A DNA stretch of 64,000 nt from Gloeocapsa sp. PCC 73106 (GTDB lineage: Bacteria > Cyanobacteriota > Cyanobacteriia > Cyanobacteriales > Gloeocapsaceae), in the NCBI RefSeq assembly GCF_000332035.1, contig NZ_ALVY01000223.1:18975-82974 (forward strand), written 5' to 3'. Shown piece after piece: positions 27,241-36,385 of the stretch. A program made the position numbers and the translations under genes. The notes under the pieces were generated by a model. It was not told the DNA's origin. It saw only the letters and a program-made list of their open reading frames with translations, and did not search any database. Each line of letters begins with the position of its first letter. The stretch's first letter is position 1.

Positions 27241-27934
27241 AAGCTGCAGCGTCAAAGCGATAGAGACTCGCCGGGCGTCCAGCGCCTCGAGAAACTTTAG
27301 CTCCTGTATAGCATAAAATGCCTAATTTGAGTAAACGCGTGCGAAAATTGGAGTAATCGGCGAAATTTTCTCCTAAAACGGTGCTATAAAACTGATATAA
27401 ATCATTGAGGGTAAAAACCTCTGGTAAGACATCAAAGGCGATGGGACTATATTCGAGTTTGTTACGCAAGCGTTGATAACCGTAACCCAAAATCTGATTA
27501 TGGTCAAAAGCTAAAGAGGGTACAGCAGGAACTGGATACCAAGTTGCATCGTGATGATGCGGGATGAGTACGTGGGCTTCTGCGTATCGCACTAGGGCAA
27601 AATAACTAACGGAGAGATAACGACAACCAAAGCTACTGGGAGATTCTCGGGGATCTCGATTGGGTCCACCAAAAGTATACAGTTGTTCTAAATAAAGGTT
27701 ATTGACCCTAATTTTTTCAGAAAGGGTACGGTGGGCGGCCCCTTCGAGGGATTCTCCCTGACGTACTAAGGTTCCGGGTAAACTCCAAGATCCTAAAAAG
27801 GGTTGATCTTGTCTTTTGACTAATAACACTAGCAGACGATTAGCACTTGTGTCCACAGAAAAAATCACGTTGTCGACTCCAACTTTAAAATTTGCTAGTG
27901 ATTGAGAATTGGAGATGAGAGACTCTTGACTCAC
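27203..27934 (-). CDS. NrtR-type Nudix-related transcriptional regulator
   Basis: A 243-residue protein: Nudix domain (about 15-155) followed by a winged helix (FTLNDLYQFYSTVLGENFAD then YSNFRTRLLKLGIL, with RGAGRPASLYRFD near the end). In the Nudix box, GTLVRQGESLEGAAHRTLSE then KIRV, the catalytic REUxEE core is degenerate, as known for NrtR regulators that sense ADP-ribose instead of hydrolysing it. It overlaps nadD by 4 bp, so a role in controlling NAD synthesis, as for the Synechocystis protein, is well supported by context. Confidence 0.85.
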   Translation of the reverse strand: MSQESLISNSQSLANFKVGVDNVIFSVDTSANRLLVLLVKRQDQPFLGSWSLPGTLVRQGESLEGAAHRTLSEKIRVNNLYLEQLYTFGGPNRDPRESPSSFGCRYLSVSYFALVRYAEAHVLIPHHHDATWYPVPAVPSLAFDHNQILGYGYQRLRNKLEYSPIAFDVLPEVFTLNDLYQFYSTVLGENFADYSNFRTRLLKLGILCYTGAKVSRGAGRPASLYRFDAAAFSHLQDKPLVFV

Positions 27935-28521
27935 AACTGATATAAATTATACTTAGTAATATAGTTAGCTATGCTTTGAGTTAGCACGGTTTGATCGCCG
28001 TTTTGACGATAACTACTCGAGGAAACTGGTGGTACTTGAAACTCAGCAATAGAGTAATCTCCCCCCAAATTACTGAGACTAGCTAATTCTTGGGCTTCTA
28101 GCTGATAACCGAGGCGAGGTACAATTAGAATTTTTACTTTTTGGAGTAATTCTTGGATATTGTACCAACTTTGTATTTGACGGACTAGGTCTGAGCCTAT
28201 AACTATACTATACTCTGCTTGTTCACCCCAAATGACCCGAGCGCGATTAACGCTAATGAGACTACGGCGATCGCTCAATTCTTCCCGCAACACAATATTA
28301 TCTCTTGGGGTAGAAATTTCTTCTATCAGTAACCCCAGCATTTCCAAACGTTGAGCTAAAGAGGTTTGATGTTGTTTAAAAGGATTATCTGAAGCCCATA
28401 CACCCACTTGGTCATAGTTTTGAGACAACCAGATTAAAATCTCCTGATGTCCTGCGGTGGGTGGATCTGCACTCGTACCAAATAGGGCTATTTTCAAAAT
28501 CTCAGAGGGGATTGACTGCAT
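27931..28521 (-). CDS. nadD: Nicotinate-nucleotide adenylyltransferase
   Basis: A 196-residue nucleotidyltransferase that makes deamido-NAD from NaMN and ATP. The T/H-x-G-H nucleotide-binding motif is ALFGTSADPPTAGHQEIL at residues 12-29, and VIGSDLVRQIQSWYNIQELL matches the central NadD region. The usual SxxxIR is SSSSYRQNGD here. The gene overlaps murE by 20 bp upstream and nrtR by 4 bp downstream. Confidence 0.88.
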   Translation of the reverse strand: MQSIPSEILKIALFGTSADPPTAGHQEILIWLSQNYDQVGVWASDNPFKQHQTSLAQRLEMLGLLIEEISTPRDNIVLREELSDRRSLISVNRARVIWGEQAEYSIVIGSDLVRQIQSWYNIQELLQKVKILIVPRLGYQLEAQELASLSNLGGDYSIAEFQVPPVSSSSYRQNGDQTVLTQSIANYITKYNLYQL

Positions 28522-30004
28522 TTGTTTTAGTTAAGACTTCTCTAGCTTGTTCGCGATCATCGAAGTGGATTTTTTCGGTACCCAAAATTTGATAGTCTTC
28601 GTGACCTTTTCCCGCGATGAGAACGCCATCTCCTGGTTGTGCGGTAGTGATTGCAGTGGCGATGGCCTCGGCGCGATCGCTAATCACTAAAGGAACAACT
28701 CCTTGAGGAATTCCAGCGAGTATATCTTGAATAATCGCTTCTGGATCTTCGGTACGAGGGTTATCAGAGGTAATCACGGCAATATCGGCTAATTGGGCGA
28801 CGATTTTACCCATCAGGGGGCGTTTAGTGCGATCGCGATCGCCTCCACAACCCACCACACAGATCATTTTTCCGGTAATAAATGGTCGGGCGGCTGTCAA
28901 TAAATTCTCTAAACTATCGGGAGTATGGGCATAATCTACAATAACAGTAATTTCTTGTTCAGGCGTAACCTGTACTCGCTCCATGCGTCCGGGAACACCG
29001 GTAAAATGGGGTAGATGAGCTATTACTTCCTCCAGAGATAGACCCACCGCTAAAGCAGTTGCGATCGCACCTAAAAGATTAGCTAGATTAAATTGACCCA
29101 CCAGAGGAGAAGCAAAAGAGGTAACACCAACAGGGGTATGTAATTGACCTCGAACACCATTAGAACTATAAACTAAATCACTGGTCCAAAAATCAGCCTT
29201 TTGGTCGAAGACACTATAAGACCAGACCTGATCACGAGGTAAAGTGGAGATGATACGCTGACCATAAGCATCGTCTTGATTAATAATAGCTTTTCCTTGA
29301 AGATAATCGGGGGTAAATAACAGAGATTTAGCTTGAAAATAGTCCTCCATATCCCGATGAAAATCCAAATGATCCTGAGTGAGATTAGTAAACACCGCCA
29401 CAGCAAAACCACAGTTTTTAACTCTACCCTGGGCTAAAGCGTGAGAACTTACCTCCATTACACCCCATTGGTTTCCTGCTTGTAAAGCTGTTGCTAATTG
29501 GGATTGCAATTCCACCGCAAAAGGTGTAGTGTGTACTGCTGTGACTTGATAATTAGCCCAACGGGTGTAGAGTGTTCCTAATAAAACGGTGGGTAATTGA
29601 CACTGATTAAGAAAAAATTCAATCAAGTGTGTGGTAGTAGTCTTTCCATTGGTTCCCGTCACTCCTATTAGCTTTAGTTTTTGGGTGGGATAGCCATAGA
29701 AGCTAGCGGCTATTCTGGCACAATCAGTGATAATATCTTCAGTCACTAAGACGCAATCAGTAGGATTAGGAGGTCGTTTTAGGCACGCATTGGGTGTAAT
29801 TAAAGCAGCGATCGCCCCATTACCCAAAGCACTGGACCAAAATTCTCCTCCATCTACTTTAGTACCGGGCATACCGATAAACAAGTCCCCCGGTTGACAA
29901 GTTTGAGAATTGGTAGATAATCCCTTTATTTCTCTTTCTAGAAACTCTGACGGTACAGAGGAAGACAATCCGGTGAGTTGAGTTACTATAGCCTTTAGTT
30001 TCAT
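28502..30004 (-). CDS. murE: UDP-MurNAc-L-Ala-D-Glu--2,6-diaminopimelate ligase
   Basis: A 500-residue cytoplasmic Mur ligase adding meso-diaminopimelate to the peptidoglycan stem. The start is ATG 30004 (MKLKAIVTQLTG); a longer frame to 30094 would run into the RTX gene end. The ATP motif GVTGTNGKTTTTHLIE, the carbamylated-lysine region and the DNPRTEDP motif can be read. DNPR is the signature for diaminopimelate rather than lysine. It is first in a murE-nadD-nrtR overlapping cluster. Confidence 0.95.
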   Translation of the reverse strand: MKLKAIVTQLTGLSSSVPSEFLEREIKGLSTNSQTCQPGDLFIGMPGTKVDGGEFWSSALGNGAIAALITPNACLKRPPNPTDCVLVTEDIITDCARIAASFYGYPTQKLKLIGVTGTNGKTTTTHLIEFFLNQCQLPTVLLGTLYTRWANYQVTAVHTTPFAVELQSQLATALQAGNQWGVMEVSSHALAQGRVKNCGFAVAVFTNLTQDHLDFHRDMEDYFQAKSLLFTPDYLQGKAIINQDDAYGQRIISTLPRDQVWSYSVFDQKADFWTSDLVYSSNGVRGQLHTPVGVTSFASPLVGQFNLANLLGAIATALAVGLSLEEVIAHLPHFTGVPGRMERVQVTPEQEITVIVDYAHTPDSLENLLTAARPFITGKMICVVGCGGDRDRTKRPLMGKIVAQLADIAVITSDNPRTEDPEAIIQDILAGIPQGVVPLVISDRAEAIATAITTAQPGDGVLIAGKGHEDYQILGTEKIHFDDREQAREVLTKTNAVNPL

Positions 30005-30026
30005 TCTTCTTACCCTGGTTTTAAAT

Positions 30027-32969
30027 CTATGGTAGTTGACAACAATCGCTAAAAGATAAAGTTTTGGGGTTATTAAGAGCGCCAACACCGACATTTTGCA
30101 CTAAAATAAAATCTCGTGCTCTTGCTGAACCTAAACCATCAGGATCAATTTGTACCAGAGTATTCTCTCCAGAACTTATCAAATTCAAATAACTATCGCT
30201 GATCGCATTGTTTCCGGTATAGTCCAAACTAGCTAAAACTTCTCCTAGCACGATTCGGTCTTGATTAACTTGAAAATCGGTGATAATATCTACTCCCTCA
30301 GTGACGCTAGTGTAGATAAATTGATCACTCCCATCTCCTCCGGTGAGTTCATCGCGTCCTCCAAAACCCGTAATCGAGTCATTTCCCACACCACCAATAA
30401 GAGTATCGCGTCCGGGAGTACCCAGAAGAGTATTAACGGATTGTAACTCAACCGAACCAATATCCACTGTTGAGTTGAAGATACGAGCTAAACCGCGTTG
30501 ATCCGTACTAACTCCCGGAGGAATCGAAGCGTTAACCCCCGCGTCAACAGCAGAACTATCAGAAAGTGGTAGATGGGTTAAGGTAGGACCGCCATTATCA
30601 CGCAAAGGTGCTAAACCAGGGTCAGTGATATTGATTTGGTCTGTAGGCTGATTGAAAGCTTCTAGACCATTACCCGTTCCAATTAGGTTACCACCATTGC
30701 TAGTGATATTGTTAGACAAGTTGATATCGCTTTCGAAATTACCCGAAATAATAGTATTAGCGATTTCTACATTCGTTGAACTAGCGATACCACCACCCTG
30801 ATTGAGGGTAATTGTACTATTACTAATACGTAACTCTCTAAAGCCATTTTGTTGAATCCCGCCAGCATCGGAATTACTACTGTTGCCAGAAATAGTACTG
30901 TTACTTATAATAAGATTACCGCGCTGAGCAATCCCCCCAGCACCAAAACCACTACTATTGCCGGAAATAGTGCTCTTATTGATAATAAGATCGCCGACGT
31001 TAAAAATCCCCCCACCATTAAAATCACTACTATTGCCAGAAATAGTACTGTTACTTATAGTAAGGTCGCCATCATTGAAGATTCCCGTAACGTTATTACC
31101 ATGTATTTTAATATCGCTGATAGTCAGATTTTCTCGATTGTATATCGCACCTCGACTAAAATTGTTGTATGTACCCTCTTGCGCACCAGTTATGCTTAGT
31201 CCACTAATGCTCACATTATTCGCAGGATCTTGAGATTGATATCCGTTATTAAGAATAAATACCCCAGAGTTACCCTGAGCAGCTATAGTCAGGTTTTCTG
31301 CTCCCAAACCCCTAATTATCAAGTCATCGGTAATCAGCAACTCTCCTGAAGTAAGACTAATAGTTTCTCCACCTAAAGCAGGGTCAAACTCAATAAAATT
31401 ATTCCCCGGAGCTATATTAGCTAGTTTGATCGTTTCTCTAAGTGATCCTGGTCCACTATTATTGTTATTAACGACTGTCAAAGTTTCTGAAACAATATTG
31501 ACTACCGCTTCAAGAGTACCCGCACGATAAGCATTGTTAGGAGCAAAATCTAGAGTTAGAGACTCCAGTGACTCTATTTCTGCATCAGCTTGAGCAATTA
31601 AGCTTAGCTCTACAAAAGACTCTCCCCCTGGTATAGTTACACTGAAATCAGGAAAACTACCACTAACGCCCGTAAGCGTAAAATCCGACTCGCTCAAACC
31701 ACTACTTGCAGTAGCTTTGAGTTGAACTGTGAGAGGACTATCGGTGTTACCGGTGCGACTGAGGCGATAAAGCCCATCCAAGCCCCCTTCGGTAGCAACA
31801 GGATCTACGACTATAATGGATACTGTTGGTACGGGTAATTCTGTAAAATCCGACTCAAAAGCGCCAATATCGACTCCAGGACCCAATCTACGCGGAAAAC
31901 CTCGTTGATCTGTAGTTAATCCCCCTGCATCGATACCGCTATTAACAGCAGGACTATTCGATTCTAGAGCATGAGTTAAGGTAGGACCACCGTTATCGGC
32001 TAAGGGTTCTAAACCCGGGAGAGTTACACTAACTATATCTCCTGGTTGATTAAAGGTTTCAATTCCTCTACCAGTACCAATCAGATTGCCTCCTGCACTA
32101 GTGATGTTTCCCCGTCTATCGTTTTCAAGATCTACGTTGAAATTACCAGAAACTATAGTGTTAGCAAGGTAGATTTCGTTGTCAAAGAAATTGTTACCAA
32201 AACTAATCCCGCCCCCACCATAATTACTACTATTATTAGAGATGGTGCTGTTGCGGATATTTAAGGTACCTCCAGTAAAAATTCCTCCCCCTCCCCCATA
32301 ATCATCGGTGCTATTTCCAGAAATGGTGCTGTTGGTAATGTTGGCAATATAGCCATTTTTAATACCTCCCCCAGTATTCCCAGAAATAGTGCTATTGTTG
32401 ATATTCAATACACCTCTGAAACGATTATTATAAATCCCTGTACTATTACCCAAAATACTGCTATTAGTAATGCTTAGGCTACCGGAAAAATTTCTAATTC
32501 CTATCTCACTATTCTCAGAAATAGTACTGTTAGTGACAGTTAGGGAAATCCCATAATTGGTACTGTGGTCAATTCCTATACTGTGCCCAGTGATTTTAGT
32601 ATCAGTGATAGTTAAATATGATGTACTAATTATTCCTGGGTAGGAATTATCTCCTCCACCTCCGGTTATTGTCAATGCACTGATCATCGCCCGTGGATAA
32701 TTGAATTGATAATAATCAATATTAAATACGCTTGAGTTACCCTGACTATCTATTGTCAGATTTTCTGCTCCCAATCCCCTAATTACTAAGTGATCAGTAA
32801 TCCGTAATTCCCCCGATGTCAGACTAATTGTTTCTCCCGTCAAAGAGGGACTAAATGTGATTTCATCATCACCTGGACTTGCATTAGCTACTGCGATCGC
32901 TTCACGTAGTGAACCAGAACCATTATCTTCAGCATTGGTTACCGTAAAAGTTGTAGATTGCATATTCAT
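30027..32969 (-). CDS. Secreted right-handed beta-helix protein with RTX C-terminus
   Basis: A 980-residue extracellular-type protein without an N-terminal signal peptide. Residues 1-375 begin TFTVTNAEDNGSGSLREAIA and contain many SNSTISGNS parallel beta-helix rungs. A Calx-beta-like segment follows (VATEGGLDGLYRLSRTGN). The whole helix module repeats at about 490-860, beginning LTVVNNNNSGPGSLRETIKLAN, and both modules end in a DNGGPTLTH...DQRG stretch. The C-terminus has RTX calcium nonapeptides (GGVGNDSITGFGGRDELTGG) and the terminal region usual for type I secretion. Adhesin or matrix function is inference. Confidence 0.85.
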   Translation of the reverse strand: MNMQSTTFTVTNAEDNGSGSLREAIAVANASPGDDEITFSPSLTGETISLTSGELRITDHLVIRGLGAENLTIDSQGNSSVFNIDYYQFNYPRAMISALTITGGGGDNSYPGIISTSYLTITDTKITGHSIGIDHSTNYGISLTVTNSTISENSEIGIRNFSGSLSITNSSILGNSTGIYNNRFRGVLNINNSTISGNTGGGIKNGYIANITNSTISGNSTDDYGGGGGIFTGGTLNIRNSTISNNSSNYGGGGISFGNNFFDNEIYLANTIVSGNFNVDLENDRRGNITSAGGNLIGTGRGIETFNQPGDIVSVTLPGLEPLADNGGPTLTHALESNSPAVNSGIDAGGLTTDQRGFPRRLGPGVDIGAFESDFTELPVPTVSIIVVDPVATEGGLDGLYRLSRTGNTDSPLTVQLKATASSGLSESDFTLTGVSGSFPDFSVTIPGGESFVELSLIAQADAEIESLESLTLDFAPNNAYRAGTLEAVVNIVSETLTVVNNNNSGPGSLRETIKLANIAPGNNFIEFDPALGGETISLTSGELLITDDLIIRGLGAENLTIAAQGNSGVFILNNGYQSQDPANNVSISGLSITGAQEGTYNNFSRGAIYNRENLTISDIKIHGNNVTGIFNDGDLTISNSTISGNSSDFNGGGIFNVGDLIINKSTISGNSSGFGAGGIAQRGNLIISNSTISGNSSNSDAGGIQQNGFRELRISNSTITLNQGGGIASSTNVEIANTIISGNFESDINLSNNITSNGGNLIGTGNGLEAFNQPTDQINITDPGLAPLRDNGGPTLTHLPLSDSSAVDAGVNASIPPGVSTDQRGLARIFNSTVDIGSVELQSVNTLLGTPGRDTLIGGVGNDSITGFGGRDELTGGDGSDQFIYTSVTEGVDIITDFQVNQDRIVLGEVLASLDYTGNNAISDSYLNLISSGENTLVQIDPDGLGSARARDFILVQNVGVGALNNPKTLSFSDCCQLP

Positions 32970-33232
32970 ATAAATTTAAGTAAAATTTCTGCTATTTTGC
33001 TAACGGGAGTTCGTGGCGAGAAACGAGGTATAAGTAGTTCTTGATCGCCTTGTTTGAGATATAACACTGGTATCTCGTATTGATAGCGGTTGAACCAGTC
33101 TGGATTAGTAGTAATGTCTCGTGTTTCTAAATCTAATTTGAGAGTTTGTATCTCGTTCAACTTCTCTATTAAGCCTTCACAGAGATGGCAACCTGGTTTA
33201 CTATATAATATTAAAGTAATCGTTTTTAACAT
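32966..33232 (-). CDS. Glutaredoxin-like thioredoxin-fold protein
   Basis: An 88-residue protein with CHLC redox motif (SKPGCHLCEGLIEKL, residues 11-25) and cis-proline motif EIPVLYL. This is the DUF836/glutaredoxin-family form used as a small dithiol reductant, with unknown partners. Its end overlaps the start of the RTX beta-helix gene by 4 bp, and its start is 11 bp from the divergent sbcD gene. Confidence 0.88.
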   Translation of the reverse strand: MLKTITLILYSKPGCHLCEGLIEKLNEIQTLKLDLETRDITTNPDWFNRYQYEIPVLYLKQGDQELLIPRFSPRTPVSKIAEILLKFI

Positions 33233-33243
33233 AGATTCAGTAA

Positions 33244-34512
33244 ATGATTAGAATCCTACACCTTGCAGATCTCCACATTGGTAGTGGGTTTACACACGGT
33301 AAAATTAATCCCGAAACAGGCTTAAACACACGTCTAGAAGATTTTAGCAGAAGTTTAGGCTTGTGTATAGATAGAGCGATCGCACTCCCGGTGGACTTAG
33401 TTTTATTCGCGGGTGACGCTTTTCCTGATGCTACTCCCGAGCCTTACGTACAGAAAGCTTTCGCTCAACAATTTAAACGTCTAGCTGACGCACAAATTCC
33501 TACTATACTCTTAGCAGGAAATCACGATCAACACGCTCAAGGGAATGGGGGTACCAGTTTATCTATTTATCGCACTCTAGAAATTCCCGGGTTAATCGTG
33601 GCAGAAAAAATCACCACTCATTGCATTTCTACTTCTCAAGGAGAGGTACAGGTAATCACTATCCCTTGGTTAACCAATGCTATTCTCTTTACTCGCAGTG
33701 AAACCGAGGGGTTATCCGCCTGGGAGGTAGATCAAAAAATGATCCAACGTTTAACGGAGGTTTTAGAGGGGGAAATTCGTAAACTAGATCCTAGTCTCCC
33801 TACCGTTTTACTAGCTCATTTGATGGCCGATCGCGCTAATGTTGGTGGTGAAAGGTTTCTTGCTGTGGCTAAGGTTTTTACAATTCCTATTTCCCTGTTG
33901 TTGCGTCCAGAGATAGATTATATCGCTCTAGGACACGTCCACAAACACCAAAATCTCAACCCACATAACAACCCTCCTGCAATTTATCCTGGAAGTATCG
34001 AAAGAGTAGATTTTTCCGAAGAAAAGGAAGAAAAAGGCTATGTTTTAGTAGAATTAGCTCGTGGCGAAGCTAAATGGGAATTTTGCCCCCTACCCGCTCG
34101 TCCTTTCCGTACAATCGAAGTAGATGTCTCTAAATCCCCAGAACCAGAACAAAAGTTGTTAAGTGCGATCGCCAAGTATAATATTACCGACACGGTGGTA
34201 CGTCTAGTCTATAAAATGCGCAGGGAACAAATAGAGGAAATTAGTACCGGCAAAATCGCCAAGGCTTTACAGTCTGCTCACCAGTTTACTATCTGTCCCG
34301 AATTAGTTTCTCCTTCAACTCTTCCTCGCATCCCAGAATTCAAAATCAGTAATAGTCTAGATCCTCTCCAAGCTTTAACTACTTATATCGACAAATGTGA
34401 ACATTTACAAGATATCGCCACGGAAATGATCGAAGCGGCTAAACTTCTTCTCAATGGTGATTTCGAAGAGATAACCGTAAGCAAAAAGCGTAAGCAGTTA
34501 AAGTTACTCTAG
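33244..34512 (+). CDS. sbcD: SbcD-like DNA exonuclease subunit
   Basis: A 422-residue Mre11/SbcD metallophosphoesterase that with SbcC processes DNA hairpins and ends. Metal motifs are LADLHIG (D8, H10), GDAFPD, GNHDQH and GHVHKH, so the active site is complete. The C-terminal capping domain continues through AIYPGSIERVDFSEE. sbcC is not adjacent. The downstream gap holds a small repeat. Confidence 0.9.
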   Translation: MIRILHLADLHIGSGFTHGKINPETGLNTRLEDFSRSLGLCIDRAIALPVDLVLFAGDAFPDATPEPYVQKAFAQQFKRLADAQIPTILLAGNHDQHAQGNGGTSLSIYRTLEIPGLIVAEKITTHCISTSQGEVQVITIPWLTNAILFTRSETEGLSAWEVDQKMIQRLTEVLEGEIRKLDPSLPTVLLAHLMADRANVGGERFLAVAKVFTIPISLLLRPEIDYIALGHVHKHQNLNPHNNPPAIYPGSIERVDFSEEKEEKGYVLVELARGEAKWEFCPLPARPFRTIEVDVSKSPEPEQKLLSAIAKYNITDTVVRLVYKMRREQIEEISTGKIAKALQSAHQFTICPELVSPSTLPRIPEFKISNSLDPLQALTTYIDKCEHLQDIATEMIEAAKLLLNGDFEEITVSKKRKQLKLL

Positions 34513-34588
34513 ATATATAGCGCGAAGCGCAGGGGAAAGGTTTAACCTAAAACCTCACACCTAAACTTACCGAATATTGCTGTATCAA
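34513..34588 (-). repeat. Dispersed repeat (inverted relative of 4446-4556)
   Basis: Read on the minus strand it gives AGCAATATTCGGTAAGTTTA, a GTTTTAGGTTAAACC block, a single CTTTCCCC unit and a GCGCTTCGCGC palindrome, in the same order as the element upstream of gdhA. The copies differ mainly in heptamer number and in the segment after GTTTAGG. Confidence 0.65.
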
Positions 34589-35784
34589 ATAAATGAGAAG
34601 TTATCCGGACCGAATTGTCCTATATCCTCTTCTCGAATCTCGGCAAAGTTAACTACTACCTCTCCTGCGTACAAGAGTTGAAAAATTTCTTCTTCTTCGT
34701 TAAACGTCTGTTCCAATAATTGGGGGTTAGGATCTTCGATACCCTTAATAGCGAGTCTATCTTCGATAATAAAGTCTGTAATTACTGCCCTGGGATTATT
34801 CCCGATGATAAAAGTATCCTCACCATCACCCCCCGTTCCTTGAACTTGATTCCCAACGCTCAAATCGAGAAGATCATCGCCGTCACCACCGTTGAGTCTG
34901 GCTCTATTTGCTCCGATTAAGATATCACCACCTCTACCCCCATCGAGTCTGGACCGGGTTGCGCCGATTAGGGTATCATCTCCTCTTCCCCCGTCCACTC
35001 TGTCTCTTGATCCTGCTGTGACTAGATCATCATCGTCACCGAGTGTGATTCTGTTGCGACCATCCCCTGAAAAAGTGGTGACCACGTCGTCTCCACCCAG
35101 AGTGTTGATTGTCGCCCTACTCAGGGCTACGTTTAATCTTGAGTTTACTACATCAGGATCATCTGTACCTTCAAATTCTGTCGCTTCGAATGAAGCAGGA
35201 AAAGCAAAGTAGTTAGCTGAAGTGATTTGTTCTATTTCGTCTTCTTGGATCTCGGAAAAGCTTACCACTAAGTCTCCATCGTACAGGAGTTGGAAAACTT
35301 CTTCTTCTTCGTTAAAAAAAATCTGTTCAAATAATTCCGTGTCCAAATCTTCAATTCCTTGGATAGCCAGAAAATCTTCTAGGCGAAAGTCCCTAATTAC
35401 CGCACTAGGATTCTGCCCAATAATAAAGATGTCTGCACCCTCTCCGCCTTGTCCTTGAACTCTTCTACCAACGTTGAGATTGAGGATATCGGTTCCTTCA
35501 CCACCGTCTAGTCTAGCGCGATCTGCTCCTATCAGAACATCATCCCCTGCATCGCCACTGATTCTATCTCTTGGTCCTGCCGTCGCTGTGTCTATATCGT
35601 CACCGAGTGTAATTCTGTTGCGACCATTACCTAAAGAAGTATTGACCACGTCGCTTCCTGCGAGTGTGTTAATTGTAGCTCGTGTTAATATTACATGAAA
35701 TCCGGATACGATTACATCTCTTTCATCTGTACCTTCGAATTCACTGGGTTGCTCAAAGGTAGGAAAAGTCTCTACAGTTGTCAT
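34585..35784 (-). CDS. RTX-type calcium-binding protein, duplicated module
   Basis: A 399-residue acidic protein made of two similar halves (about 12-195 and 205-399). Each starts FEGTDERDVI/FEGTDDPDVV, contains RATINTLxGxDVV, GNGRNRITLGDD or GDGRNRITLGDD and calcium nonapeptide-like GGxGxD repeats, and ends with IRDF/ITDF..RLAIxGIED..EEEEVFQLLYDGDLVVSF. No signal peptide is present, as expected of type I secretion substrates. Function is unknown; surface or S-layer-like association is possible. Confidence 0.85.
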   Translation of the reverse strand: MTTVETFPTFEQPSEFEGTDERDVIVSGFHVILTRATINTLAGSDVVNTSLGNGRNRITLGDDIDTATAGPRDRISGDAGDDVLIGADRARLDGGEGTDILNLNVGRRVQGQGGEGADIFIIGQNPSAVIRDFRLEDFLAIQGIEDLDTELFEQIFFNEEEEVFQLLYDGDLVVSFSEIQEDEIEQITSANYFAFPASFEATEFEGTDDPDVVNSRLNVALSRATINTLGGDDVVTTFSGDGRNRITLGDDDDLVTAGSRDRVDGGRGDDTLIGATRSRLDGGRGGDILIGANRARLNGGDGDDLLDLSVGNQVQGTGGDGEDTFIIGNNPRAVITDFIIEDRLAIKGIEDPNPQLLEQTFNEEEEIFQLLYAGEVVVNFAEIREEDIGQFGPDNFSFI

Positions 35785-35884
35785 GATCTTAATGTGTTTT
35801 AGTAATTGATTACTCTAGCTTACGTTAAACTGCCGCTCAACTTGGGAAAATCAGGCGGCAAAATCTTTCAAATCGCTTAAATTA

Positions 35885-36009
35885 TAGCAGTCGTCATTAC
35901 TATTAGGACACTTTTCCTATTTCTTATTCCTTCCTGTTCCGGTGTTCCGGTGTTCCCTGTTCCCTAAAACGATAACTTATGTGTCCTAACTTACCTGTCT
36001 ATGGCTATA
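35885..36009 (+). repeat. Dispersed repeat with TTAGGACAC inverted ends, copy 1
   Basis: TTAGGACAC (35903-35911) and GTGTCCTAA (35981-35989) form a perfect 9-bp inverted repeat around a TTCC-rich tandem repeat. The flanks GCAGTC..CATTACTATTAG and ACCTGTCTATGGCTATA recur at 39695-39786 in the same orientation, where the internal tandem is shorter. Confidence 0.75.
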
Positions 36010-36016
36010 GTTGACA

Positions 36017-36307
36017 TCAAGGATTAGGATTAGGATCTCCACTAAAAGGTTCCACACCTACGTTAGGATAGTCATCGTGAGAAGGACTAAAAATCGCTAG
36101 CATCGATTCGACGAGTTTACCGAAGAAACCGGGTTGTTGCTTTAAATCAGCTAAAACTGCGTCAACGTGCTCGGGGGAGAAATTAAATCCTTGAGCTTTT
36201 CCGAGGTCGACTAACTCCTCTGGATTGCTGATGCTCTGCAATTCACTTTTAATTTCTTGGTTTTTAGCGGCTTCGTTTAAAAATTGTAGAACTTTCTCTT
36301 TAGACAT
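36017..36307 (-). CDS. Nif11-like leader-peptide family protein
   Basis: A 96-residue protein. Residues 1-65 match the Nif11 domain (SKEKVLQFLNEAAKNQEIK, then the VDLGKAQGFNFSPEHVDAVL block), which serves as leader peptide of many cyanobacterial RiPP precursors and also occurs in nitrogen-fixation clusters. Residues 66-96 include an amphipathic GFFGKLVESMLAIFSP stretch and a Pro/Asp/Asn-rich tail. No double-glycine cleavage site, Cys residues or modification enzymes are seen nearby, so a RiPP role is unproven. It is divergent from dnaB. Confidence 0.8.
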   Translation of the reverse strand: MSKEKVLQFLNEAAKNQEIKSELQSISNPEELVDLGKAQGFNFSPEHVDAVLADLKQQPGFFGKLVESMLAIFSPSHDDYPNVGVEPFSGDPNPNP

Positions 36308-36385
36308 AGAGGTTATGGTATCTTTAACTACTTTATCTCTATTCTATCTTGAGATTATCAACCTCCGTAGTTAAGATAGTTTACG

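Noticed and set aside
30849..31199. Plus-strand open frames opposite the RTX genes (30849-31233, 34892-35212, 43965-44363)
   Set aside because: They are antisense shadows of repetitive genes, with Ser/Pro-rich or Thr-rich low-complexity products and no family match.
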